NCBI GenBank assembly: GCA_914767715.1
Contig: OU612067.1
Span: 3,408,001 to 3,472,000, forward strand
DNA length: 64,000 nt
Origin: Membranipora membranacea
Lineage: Eukaryota; Bryozoa; Gymnolaemata; Cheilostomatida; Membraniporidae
Direction: 5' to 3'
Notes under the pieces: generated by a model
Databases searched by the model: none
The model's input: only the letters and a program-made list of their open reading frames with translations
Told to the model about the DNA's origin: nothing
Shown: positions 24,273-36,800 of the stretch, piece by piece
Layout of the letters: every line of letters starts with the position of its first letter
Numbering within the stretch: the stretch's first letter is position 1
Position numbers and translations under genes: made by a program

Positions 24273-27200
24273 ATGTTGGCTATGGATGTAGAGAAGGCAG
24301 TTATTGAACTTACTGAGAAGGTCAACTCATTACAAGACCCTTCTGACACCTCATGGGTTGTTGTAAAAAAACTGGAGGTGGGTACCAGAATAGCACCGTG
24401 TAAATATCAAGCAGTAACTGTCACTTTTACACCTTGATTTTTAATACATGACTGCATAAAGATACGTGTATGATAAAATTCAAAACTGTTGTGCCATAGC
24501 CTAGGTGACAAAAGTATGCAATCAACAGCTTTCAAACTAAAAGCTATGTGGCGTAAAAGAATTACAGCTTCCAGAGAATGTAATGGTCAGATATCTATGA
24601 GTAAACAAAATCCGGATCGCCATTGTTATAAGACTAGGTAAGTACCCTTTATGTGGCCATGTGGTTTTCGGTGATCATCCCAATTTTTGCATAAAATCCC
24701 TTCTAAATAAAAAAAATACTAGGCAAGTGGTAAAAGCCATGACGTCTTGTTGGATTGAGACAAGAATTTTTATTTCATTTTATTTTACAATAATTAAGGT
24801 TTTGAATCATGCTTCAACGTTCAATATATTTATATATATTATATACAAACAACCAGAAGATGATTTGTATTCAATAGGTCAAAGGCACAAAGATGCCTCA
24901 CTTAACTTTGAGTTAAATTGATTAAAAACTACCCAATTTGTTACACTATAATAGTAAAGTGTATACTGTGATATTGATAGTAATATTAAAGCTATACTGT
25001 GATGTTTATCAAAGTACAATAGGGGTAACTAATTATATTAAAGTCTGAAGCTTCATTGTAACTCATTTCTGACTTGATCGGATGTTAATAACACTAAGTA
25101 AGGAGATAATACAATAATAAATATCCTTACTCAGTGTGAGTGTTGATAAGGCGCCAGCATGTCAGTGCTCATTCTTACTAGTTGATGTATTTCTTACTAC
25201 TACTATCTTCTGTGCACTAGCCTAGACATCTAATTCATAACAATACCCCAGTGAATGGATGGCATTTCATCGCAATTATTATTTAGCCAACTTCACATTG
25301 TTTTTGCCAATTCTAAGTAATTTCTAAAAAATTATAGGCATCATCACATCTAAGACCGCTGACTTGTCCGCTAACCACACAATTGTTTTAAAATCAAGGT
25401 TAACCGCCTTATTGGGGTTAGAAATGTGGAAACAAGCCATCGCCTAATAGAAAAAAATCATCAATTTTGTTTTTTGTTTTAGAAAGATAATCTGACAATA
25501 TCAACTAAAACATCTCCATGCTTTGATGGTAAAATGTAAGTTAAATTATTTTATCTCATGATTCTGTCTGTGCCCTTTAATGTATATCCCCTTACAGGTG
25601 TGTTGTTTTGTGAGTTTTCATAGCAAAATTAGGTCAGAGAAAGTCTGAGAAAATTTCAAAATCAGAGAAGAGGCTTATCTTGTAACTGCAGGGAAATCCC
25701 CGATAATATTTAACCCACCTAGGGAGGCTGATATTTTTCGGTTAATGTTATCTTTTGCTGAATAATTCAAGAAACTAACTGGACCGCTGTTATTCATTTA
25801 CAACAGTTAGAAAGATTACAGAGTAAACAAGCATAACTTAGATTTTCCGTATTTTCCGAATTGATTTAATAAATTAAAATTTATAATGGATCAAACTAAT
25901 CAGCGAGTTTTCTGACTTTTTAGATTTAAAGGAGAGGGTGTTATTGATGCCAGCCCGGAGACTTGTTATAGTCACTGTAATCCTAAACCAGATACAAGCA
26001 GAATATCATGGGATAGCTCAGTCAAAGCTATGGAGATGGTGAAGGCTATACAGCTTAACCAACATCCAGTGGGTCTATCCTATTTCTCTAAATTGTTTCT
26101 CTGTGGCAAAGTAAAAATATCTACCTTTATGCCAGTCGCCCAGTTATGCAATATTTGACAATGAAAAAATTCATAGCTCTTTTTGGTAAAAATTATGTGT
26201 AGCTTTAGAAATTGCTACTCCCCCCCCCCCCTCTTCATCAATTGCGCCTATGAGTTTTCAAAATCTGCTATAGCATATTGCGCTTGTACTAGATTTTGAA
26301 ACCTCATAGGCACGATTGATGAAGAGGGGGGTGGGGGCTTATTTTTTGCTGGGAAGAGCTATGATTTTTTCAGTGTCAAAATATTGCATTACTACTGTAG
26401 AACTAGCTGCCAGACAATTTATGGCTTCTGTCCTGGCTTGTTTGAGTGTGTCTTTTGCTGGCCAGCGCCAGTTTTCGTCAACTAGAGTCGGAGAATATAT
26501 AGAGTACCAGTAGAGTAATGTTAGCAAGCCATAAATCTCAGCATATCTAGTATGTGTGGTGAGGCGCATTTATCCTCCTGCGATTACTTTACTCCTCTAA
26601 GGTAGTTCTCACGCGGAATCAGATTGGGTCCCTCTTTCAAACATCAACTCTAAGAAGTCCTGAATAATCTCAGAATAGTAGCCATTTAGCACTACGACTA
26701 AAAGCAGTCTACGAGTGATGGAGAAATTGATTTTGAAAAAAAACCTCCTGAATTTGTAAATGGCACCAGGGAGAATGGCATTCTCCCTTCCACTCTCCCT
26801 GATGGCACTGACATAGTAGGCTGACTTGTCTTTGATATATGATTTGTTATTGATGAGGCACTTTCTCTGGTATATGATGTGATTGTGATTACCCGCCCAT
26901 AACTGGTAGTAATATGATATGTTCATGAGTAATACTGTACTCTGGTTATTTACAGGAAGCCTATATACTACGTACTATTACACCTAGTGCAGTGATGGGT
27001 CTGATATCGAGTCGAGACTTTGTAGATATTATCATCAATGTCAACAATGATACTGTGGTTGGCACAATGGGTAAGCATGATGTGAGCTTTAAGTTTAGTA
27101 ATAATTGTATTACACAGGTCCTGTCCTAAATATAACCACCCACTATATCTAGACATCAATGAGTTGGCAGTGATTGTTTTTCTGGTTGTTGTTATCTCTT

Positions 27201-29186
27201 GTTGATAGTCACAACAATATCTCATATTGATGGTGTTTGGATTGAAGCCGTCATTGAGTGAGTTAGTTTACAGACACATGAACACCAATAATAAAATAAC
27301 TCTCATTGGAAAATCATTTCAATTACATGTACGCAAAACATTCCAATGCCCTCGGCTTGATGAGTGAAATTTGATGTAAATTGAATTGCTGATATGATGT
27401 TCTATGAGTCAATGCTTTTACTCAGCTGGTAGTATCAATCTAATGAATTCGCACTGATAAGGTCAGACTAGTATCACAGAGTAAGGTTATATACCCAGTA
27501 TACCCCTACTCTGTGATAGTTTATTAAATCTCATTTCAGTGATAAGACTGTTGGATTGAATTCTGAGAACCAATTTGCTGCACACAATTTGTTATGACTG
27601 CATATCATATCAGGGTTGTGTGTACTCTGTACAATCAATAGTTTGGTACAGATAGGCAGCATGCAATCAACTGATTATCAGGGTTACTCGATAAAACACC
27701 ACAGTCCTACAAAATATCCTACTTTGTGGTGAAACTACTCAAGGCTACCAGGGTCAACTTTTTTGAATTGCCTAGTCACAATTTTCGGATGACAGTTGAT
27801 ACAACTAAACATTATAATATTAGTGAATTCACTTGATTGAAAAATTCAATTATGTCTGCGTTTGTAGCAGGCAAGCACAGCTATGAAATCTGTACGGTAT
27901 ACTAACTACTTTTCTTTGTGAACATGACTGTTTGCTGCACAGGGCCGGGTTTATTACTCTATAGCTGTTTGGTGTTTGCTCTTTGTCTGTACTAACGTGA
28001 AACAAATCAATGGAAATGCGCAAGCGATCTCTTTACAACAAATTACCATGAAGCAGAAATTTGGTTTGTTGAAATAATATCTATCACCAGAATAGCAAGT
28101 CTGGTCACAATGAATAGATTATAAATCGATTAACTAGTTTATCTAGTTGGCACAGACCACTCACAGAGTCTACCGGATATTAGACCATCTATGAAAAAAA
28201 GTGCTGAGACATCTCTGTCACAACATGACCTATGTCTGTGACAAGGAGAGTTTTTGCTTGTATGTTCACATAACTCGTGTGTGGGTTGTTTTTTGCTGTT
28301 GTAACTAGCCATTTTCTGCTTCACACTGCTAATTCATAATAAGTATTATTATTGTGCGGCTGGCTCACAACAGCTAAATGGATAGAGAGGATCAATTTTC
28401 ATGGCAGTAGTTGACATATTTGGATGTACAGTTGCTTTTCATGTGGTTATATGGATTATCAAAGAGGTTTTTGCTGTAGTTAATATGGTCTTGAAAAACT
28501 TCTAGAACTTGTGTGAGATTTGACTGAAAATGTAATTACAACTTAAAACGAATGTTGTTAGGGGATGGTCCCTGGCATTTCAATTAGCAGAGGGTTTTAT
28601 TAATTTAACTGCCACTGTTTTGTTTTTAGCTGAGAATTCGGACACAGATTTATGTCCACCTTGTAAGGATTATGTCAGAGGGAAAAATCACTACTGTGGT
28701 ATTCTGGGATACCGAATTCCAGGGTAAGATTTTATACCATCAATATTCCGTGAACCGTAACTAATATCTCAGCAGTATTCAATCACTACTAGTTGTGTCA
28801 GCCCTATGAGAGGAAGGCAAACATATATGTTTGATGCACAGTCACTGATATGGAATATATACCTCAATGTGTACAGCCATCTATAAGTCTCATACTTACT
28901 CACTCACTTACATATAGTCATTCTTATGCTGATTTGTATCAAATAATATGAATGGTAGTGCAGCAGCAGCAGCAGCAGCCTTCATACAATATTAGATAGA
29001 GATTGTCACATACCAGCGATATAATATTTTGGTGACTATTGCAGTGAGCCAGAGAAGACCAGATTAGTATATATAGCACATGCGGAGATAGGAGGTATGA
29101 TACCACACTCGCTAGTAGAGAGCGCAGTACCATCAGCTATTATCAGCTTCTATTCTAGTCTTAAAAAACAAGTCAAACTCAAGTAG
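24273..29186 (+). CDS. STARD5-like START-domain lipid-transfer protein, 6 coding exons
   Basis: Coding exons: 24273-24377, 25483-25535, 25924-26068, 26956-27070, 28630-28723, 29045-29186; phases agree and give 217 residues, almost the length of vertebrate STARD5. The ATG lies nine bases inside an exon whose acceptor follows a long pyrimidine tract (ending ctacag at 24263), so a 5' UTR exon precedes it; ATG at 24282 is an alternative start. START marks in order: TSWVVVKKLE, a GEGVIDAS strand, SWDSSVKAMEMVKAI, TITPSAVMGLISSRDFVDII, LCPPCKDYVRGKNHYCGILG, GEPEKTRLVYIAHAEIGG and a C-terminal amphipathic helix ending SSLKKQVKLK. The fold binds one lipid (sterol or bile acid in STARD4/5/6) and carries it through the cytosol. 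There is no signal peptide or membrane anchor. The donor after exon 3 (cca, then gtgggt) is weak and adds three residues compared with relatives; the true splice may differ slightly. Confidence 0.93.
26144..26391. repeat. Long inverted repeat with poly(C)/poly(G) tracts, in an intron
   Basis: The left arm runs from ttatgcaatatttgac through a run of about thirteen C to cctatgagttttcaaaatct. The right arm is its inverse from agattttgaaacctcatagg through a G-rich run to gtcaaaatattgcat. Arms are about 100-125 bases with indels around a centre at about 26,272-26,293. It lies in intron 3 of the START gene. It is probably a decayed foldback element; no target duplication was recognised. Confidence 0.65.
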
Positions 29187-29925
29187 GGACTCATAATTAT
29201 ACAATATAAATGCATTGAACTATAAATAATACCTTTTTGATACCAATATTTGGTAAAGGGACCTGTTTTTGTTTGTGGAATTGTCTTATTTTGTCGAAAG
29301 TGGAAATAACTCCTTACAGTCATTGAGAAGCTTCACTCTCATGCGCTCTGCTCTAGTTTATGAAGCCTTTATTTTAAATCTGATATAACTTTAAGTGCAG
29401 AGAACTTAGTATCAATTGACAATCTCACAGCATACGGCCATTAGGTGACAGCTAGTCTTTCAAATTTTGCTCAGGGAATAGTTTTAGATGAGCATCTTTG
29501 TTAATAAATTGTCCTTTTTTTGTCGACACTGAATAGATCATAATTATTATGTTTTTAACTTTTATGTAGCCTTCGATCATGGATCAAGATTAATATATGT
29601 TCCAAACATGTTCTATACATATAGCTTAGTTTTAACACCAGTATGACCGACCCTCTGGTACCTGGTTGAGTTAAGATCAGCGGTTATGATAGGAGAGACT
29701 GCCTGGTCAGTACAGACTGTTGTATAATCATAGATATAAAAAGGGCATATCTATGGGTAGCTATTTATACTTTTTTGGAGCTGACTTGTTTCTTTTGCTC
29801 TCACCTTCATACGCCCTATCATATTTTTATAATTATAATTGTAATTTTTTTAATTTACGATACTAATCGTTGGTGAAAAAAAAACCATTTGGGAAGACAT
29901 ATAGTTTCACTGGAATAATAAAAAT

Positions 29926-30060
29926 TCATTCACAGTAGCTAGACCAGATATCGCTATCAAACAAAAATTCAGTCCACTTTTCATCACTGACTGATCTCAA
30001 CAGCATTGTAATGAATGCCCTGTTGTTAAATTTTGACTCTAAGTTTGGCGTCACTGTCTG
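29926..30060 (+). pseudogene. Decayed partial duplicate of CUB-receptor exon 2
   Basis: The stretch resembles the start of the receptor's second exon at 44,592-44,715, including the bases before the acceptor (ttcattcacagtagctag against gtcactcacagtatccag). Shared peptide character is clear around LTDLNS and NFDSKFGV against KFDSVFDI. The similarity stops abruptly near 30,060, after which the frame closes with a stop, and no cysteines of the CUB core remain. It lies about 0.8 kb upstream of the receptor's signal-peptide exon. It is either a relic of a tandem duplicate gene or a stray exon copy. Confidence 0.6.
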
Positions 30061-30838
30061 GTTTTATTTCATTGAAAGTTTTTAGCATAAAGAACATCTA
30101 TCAGAGTTAAATATAAGACGCGAATCACAACAATGTTCTAATATACCCTTGCAGTACTTAAGATAAGAAGCCTTCACCGGTTTTCAACTTCTGACAGCAA
30201 CTTTAAAGAAATCCATCTTCAACTTATTCATCTATGTGTAGATCTAGTTGACATCAAGATATACAAAAGCTGATCTATCTGTTGGCGCTTTGTTTTCTAA
30301 CTCACAGTTTCAGGGTTTTTTAATTAATATTCTTTATTTTGTTGCGACGAGACCTGATACAGACATTAAAGTCTTGCTTACAAAACTTTTGAAATAAAAC
30401 CTCTGATATTCTCAGCCACCAGCTCTCTACTTGAGGAGAACATTGGTAGGTTAGATGGCCGCAGGCTGCATGCAATGAATTTGTCTGTCATAATCTGAGT
30501 TTCTGTCAATACAGTGTTTTAGATGGTATGACTATGAGAGCTCTCGTCTCGGTTGCTCCTCACTCCCTCATGCTTGCACACTGATCAGCTCTATCATAAT
30601 TATGCCTCTCTAACACTTCACTAAACAACAACAATAGTATGTTCATGTATTTTGGTTAGGATGAAAGAACACTCGTCAAGGCATAACTGGAAACAAGGAA
30701 GGTCAAAGTATTTAATATGTATTAGGTGTTACAGGAGTGCTAGTGTTGAGACGGGTACGATATATCAGCGTACGATTTTAAGAACAAGTTTTGAGAAGGT
30801 TTGGCATGGATTACAGTTTCTCATGTAGATAAACATCA

Positions 30839-33800
30839 ATGACATTCAAGATGGTGGAATTCATACTGTGGATTCTCCTGAATAGGCTTGTTTTATCAAA
30901 GGCTGGTAAGATTCTAAGACTCGCCGGCTCATTGTCTCATCCATTTTCTGGGTCTACGAGAATATCGGTTGTCGTAGGAGATCTGTGTGGTCAGTCAACC
31001 TCAATTCTAAGATTGATACAGTTGAAGTGAACTGATAATAAAACTTTACCTGCTAGTCTTGTCGGGAAGTCTATGTGCTATATCAATTTAGCATTATGTT
31101 GTGTACCAGAAATAGGGATTGCAATAAGATTTTTACAGTGTGTACATTTTATGACCACAGGACTGGTGTGCTCAAATGATGCATATAACAGTTGGTTAAA
31201 TCAGTTAAATGTTATGGCCTTGAGATACATATCCAACAATTATAACTGACCGAAACCGATCAAAACTGCCTTTTTTACTGTGCACCGAGATCTGAGCAGT
31301 GTGACAGCCTCAGTGATAGCCTATGATTTCAGATTTCAGTTTCTAAGACCTTATGCGTTATTTGGCTGCTTTTATTGCTCATTGATCATGATGACCTAGT
31401 GACATAGGCACAGCCAAAATTTGGGACATTCCATGTTTTAGAAATATTCATCTTTGGTGATCGAGATGTAGTTGGTCAGACCCAAAATCACTGTCAGCAC
31501 AGAAAAAAGTAAAACAGCTCCAAGCTTAGCCCAGCTTTAATTATTATAAACATTACGCTTTCTTTGATTTTAACTACATATATTTCGTTATAAAATATGC
31601 ATGAATACAATTGATAATTAATGTTCTTTTGACAATCAAAGCCAGTTCAGTCCAGTATAGGAGCGAACTCCATCCACCTATAATTACATAATATATATAT
31701 CATTATCACATTAATAAACGTTAACCTCACACCCTTCCTTTTTCCTTTTTGTTTTGACATCAAACTATATAATCAGGATAACCAATGACAGCCACACTTG
31801 GTTACCGCAGATGCCATTAGCTCAGCTAGAATATAGAACAGCCTTTACAAATGACATCCATGGTTAATGGCAAATAATTGCTCTTTATAATTGACCCTGA
31901 ATGTTGCATCACATATTCATTCACTATTAGCTATCATGACAGCAGCAGTACAAGATAGATATCAGTTCCATTAAGTGCTGTTTCTCAAGTTGTCTTCCCC
32001 TTTTATAATGCAGGATAACTCCTGACTTTACTAGATCACGTATCATTATAGGACACTGGAAATTCCACTGTCTCAAAGTGAAGACAGCCAATGAGAATGT
32101 TTGGCTTAAAATAGACTGCGTACCATAATTATTCTAAGCAAATGATGCTTTGGCTTAAAATAGACTATATGTCATAGGGCTTAAGCCAATGAGATTATCT
32201 TATGTACAATTTCCACATACGGTGCAATCCTGCAATCAATTATGTAAGAAAGACTGAGAGTAAAACATCTTTTTACAGGGAAAACAGCACCGCACCCGCA
32301 ATGAAACAGCACAGAGATGAAAAAAACAACAGTCTTGGGAATGATGCAAGGTTTCAGCGAGCACCACCGGAGAGTATAAAAGGAGGAAAATTCAAGAAAA
32401 AAAGACAAGTGCTCACCGGATACAAAACCATATTATAGCAGTAGAAAACATGTAGTAGAGCATTTCATATTTTTATATAAATCTGATTTTAATTTTGAGA
32501 ATTAATTTTACGATGAATTATTTTTACTCTGGATTATTCACACTTTGGAGACTGGATATATTATAAGCAGGAGGACGACAAGGATACATTGGTAATTATA
32601 CTTTATTTTGAAAAGGATTATTATCATTTTTTTTTATTAATAATTTTATACTTCTACATTTTTAAATTGACATTTTTGTATTCACATTTAAATTTAGAAC
32701 AAAATAAATAGTTGTATTGACCTCAACTAAGCATCCGCTTGATTAAATTACTGAGTTGTAAACAACCACCGAGTATCAGGATTCAAGAGTCATTAACCCA
32801 GTCTTTGACCTTGCAAAATTATCGTTTTTATAAAGCGTCAAGAATTTTATTATCTTTGAGTAGTCAAAGATACTTTGAACTAGAATTGTGAAAGTCGAAT
32901 ATATCATCAAGAGTCTTTAGCGCAGTCTTTGACCTTGTAAAATTATCACTCTATAAGCATCAATAATTTTATTATCTTTGAGTAGTCAAAGATAATTTGA
33001 AATAGAATTGTGATAGGTCAATTAAAGCATCGAGCTAAAATTAAAGCTAAATTTGAAGCGACCTAGAGCTATTCTCATTCCAGACAGAGAAGTGAATTGA
33101 AGTCTGTAACCTATTAATTGGTTACAAGGCCTGTGATTCTAATACAACTGCCGGTGTCACCTAATTGGACTTCCAGGCACTAAACAAAGTCCAACAGCCT
33201 TGTTGGAATTTAAATCTCCACAAATAAGTGAGATTATTTATAGATAACTACGCAATATATATATATCAAACTACGAACCACAGGCTAATATTTATTATAG
33301 CCACGAGTTCATAAACCACATACAGTTATCAATCGCTTTGTGGTGCATGAGTATTGTCTCAAGCTTATAACAAGCTTTCTGCTAGCCCAATTTAGGGATA
33401 CCTGCGGTTTATTGGCAGGAGCTGCCCTTTGAATGACTAAGGAGCCAACTTCTCCTTAGTTCAAGAGTGGTCAGACTTATAAACAATTCTAAGGGTTTCT
33501 CTAAACCTGGAAAGGGAAGCCAGCTATTCGTCTCTTGAAATTTTGCCAAGGTTAATTGACACATGTGGTTAATTGAGTGCTACCAAATTTACACACACAC
33601 ACACACATAGAACCTGAATTACGTCATCGATATATTATTCATTCATAGATTTTATAGAAGGAGCAAACAACTCCAAATTGAATACACAAAGATAACTAAA
33701 TTCATTAAATTACGTGTTGGAACTTGGAGTTATTCAGAGTAACTTCCTTACCCCTATTTCCATTTCCGTTCCTCACAGCATATACTTTATAAGTATATGC

Positions 33801-36800
33801 GGGGAACCACCTTTATCATAATTTCTATTTCCGTTCCTCACAGCTGGAACTTCTCAAGCAGATTTGAACTCCCTGATCAAAATACTCGGTGTTGTATATT
33901 TTGTAAACGCGGATTTAATTTTTATTATTTTTAATTTTTTTTGATTGGTGTTATTTTTCTCTAGCGGCATGTCTAAGGCATTTAGGAAATTCTGGAAGAT
34001 GGTCACACCAAGCCAGAACAAGCGAAAGAAAAATACTGCAGAGATCACTGACTCTAGCAGTGATAGCGCTTCTGATTCTGGAAAACATGATAAACGCCAG
34101 GCTCGTGCGTCCTCCTGGAAGGAAAGTCCAATCAGCTCAGAATCCTCAGACACAAACACATCAGAGTCTTCAACAGATTCTGAAGACTGTAGCACAGACT
34201 ACATGCCGATAGAAAGCGCAAATAAACCTGGAACACAATCTAAGAAGCAGAAGGCCACCAAACCTAAAACAAAGGAATCAGGCTCAGAGGATGAAGACAT
34301 ATTGCTCAAGAAAATAATCAAAAGGAGTAGACTTAAAGCTAAAACAACTCCAGGCATCGCAAAGAAATTAAAATTTGAACCCACCCCAGATCAGAGGAAA
34401 GATTTGACATTCATTAAAGAAGATCAACCTTCTAACAATGCTCATGGACTTTACCCTGACATAAGAGCAGAAATAACCACGGCAAGAAAAGAAATGGATG
34501 AGCTTGAGCAAAGAGTAGATGCAAGAAACCGGGATATGCTTCAAACTAAACTGAAAGTGAAACTAAGGGAAACTCAGGATAGCCCTCAAAGCCATCCACC
34601 TCGTAGCCATTCAGAGGTAAAGGTTAGTACTAAACCTGACAAAGATACGCAATCAAAGAAAACAAAGACTGACAGTTATTCAAATGTGGTGATAAATTCA
34701 GAAATACCTTCTGCCCCATCACCAGATCATGATCTATTTGAATTCTATGAGCCCCATTGTGAGCCTCAAGGAAAGCAACAAAACCATACTTCAGGCACAC
34801 CAAGTCAAAAGCATACTAAACCAGTACATATGGATATGCAATCATCCGAATCAGATAACAATGCAGCATTTGTGACTTGTGCAGCGGTTCATGGAACTCA
34901 GCAAAAACCAATGACTAAAACTAAACACCAAGGAAATAAGAGAATTAATAAGGCGTCAGGCACCCACACTTTTATGGACAGAGGCGTAGAGAGAGAAGAG
35001 CATAGTAAATTCTTACCTGTCAGTCATAGTAGTCCTTTGCCTGCGGTAATGATGCAGATGACCCCATCGGAGAAGAAGTTACATCAACCTGAGCAATCTC
35101 TGCAAAATAAAAGAATAAATCATCGTAAGTCACCAGTTAATACTAATCCATTTACTCCTAATTCTCGCAATCAGGACAAGACATTTGAGTTAAATAATGA
35201 TGATAGTTCGGCCACTGAATATAATCCACCTAATTTGATGCACCGCCCTCGATCGTATCTTGATCAATTAACACCCCATATTACATATAAAAAGAATCCC
35301 GACTCAGATAGTAGTGATCATAAACTAGCAAAGCGTGAGCCAAGTGCTGAAAACTCCCCTGACGAGTTTTTGCCATATGTCGATCCCCGAAGAAAACTTG
35401 AGGCAATTAATGAGCGGAGGAGGATAGAGGATAGTACCAATAAAAGATCACCAAATAAAAAGGTCATGATCTTTGATGGCGCACCAGACGGCTATCCCTC
35501 AGATAGCAGCTCTTCTTCATACGATGATGAACGCCGCAGAAGGAAATATGATGATGATGAACGCCGCAGAAGGAAATATGATGATGATGAACGCCGCAGA
35601 AGGAAATATGATGATGATGAACGCCGCAGAAGGAAATATGGTGATGATGAACGCCGCAGAAGGAGCGATGATGATAACTGCCAAAGACGGAAAGACAATG
35701 ATGATGAACGCCGCAGAAGGAAATATGGTGATGATGAACGCCGCAGAAGGAGCGATGATGATAACTGCCAAAGACGGAAAGACAATGATGATGAACGCCG
35801 CAGAAGGAAATATGGTGATGATGAACGCCGCAGAAGGAGTGATGATGATAACTGTCATAGACGGAAAGACGATGATGATCAACGCCGCAGAAGGAAAGGT
35901 GGTGATGATGATCGCCACAGAAGGAGTGATGATGATGACGATCACCAGGGGAGGAGAGATGGTAATGATGGCCGCCGCAGAAGGAATGGTGGTACTGACG
36001 ACCGCCCCAGGAGAAGTAATGATGATGATGATGACAATGATGAACCAAGTAGAAGGAGAGATGGTAATGATGGTCACCGCAGAAGGAATGGTGGTACTGA
36101 CAACCGCCCAAGGAGAAGTAATGATGATGATGATGACGATGATGAACCAAGTAGAAGGAGAGATGGTAATGATGGTCGCCGCAGAAGGAATGGTGGTACT
36201 GACGACCACCCCAGGAGAGGTAGTGATGATGATGATGACGATGATGAACCACGTAGAAAGAAGGATGGTAATGGTGATGACCGCCGCAGAAAGAAGGATG
36301 GGAACAAGGGCCGCCCCAAACGTAGAACAGACAAAGACAGAAAAGGTAGAGATAATGGAGGAGGAGGCGACAGTGACCCAGACTCCTCTGATCCCAGCAG
36401 TGAAGAGTCCTTATCTGACGATGATAGTCATGACAGAAGAAGGAAACAAAAGAAGGTAAAGAAAAACAGAAATCAGGAACAGACTATTCGCTTCATTGGA
36501 ATGCATGGTAAGATACCTGATTTAGATAAATTCTATAACAGCTTTCAAGATTCATTGACGTTCACTGAATTATTGGACAGTTTTGAGTTACAAAGCCATG
36601 GTCTGGGAATCCCTAAGTATCAATGGGCTAGACTACTGGCAACATATTTCAAAGATAGTGCATTATTAGCATACCAATCACTAATTAAAAACAAACCACA
36701 TGTGGCAGACGATTATGATAAGCTCGTAAGAAAGTTAAAGAAAAAGCTCAGCTCAAAAGGGGGACTTATTAAATCTACCGAGTTGTTTACTAAAGCGAAG

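Larger units (their letters stand above)
31492..33842 (+). repeat. 5' LTR, 2,351 bp
   Basis: Matches 42,216-44,566 at a constant offset of 10,724 with no indels. The three differences seen are all transitions: 32,123 C (T in the 3' copy), 32,770 C (T) and 33,115 T (C). A TATAAAAG box at 32,375 and an AATAAA at 32,703 place U3/R/U5 borders roughly at 32,405 and 32,725. The U5 part holds a two-copy tandem repeat (see 32,784-33,030) and an (AC)n run near 33,591. Confidence 0.97.

Noticed and set aside
35464-36334. Long minus-strand open frames rich in His, Ile/Val/Thr or Ser/Leu opposite the gag repeats
   Set aside because: They are shadows of the Arg/Asp coding repeats; period and boundaries follow the plus-strand units and the peptides are pure low complexity.
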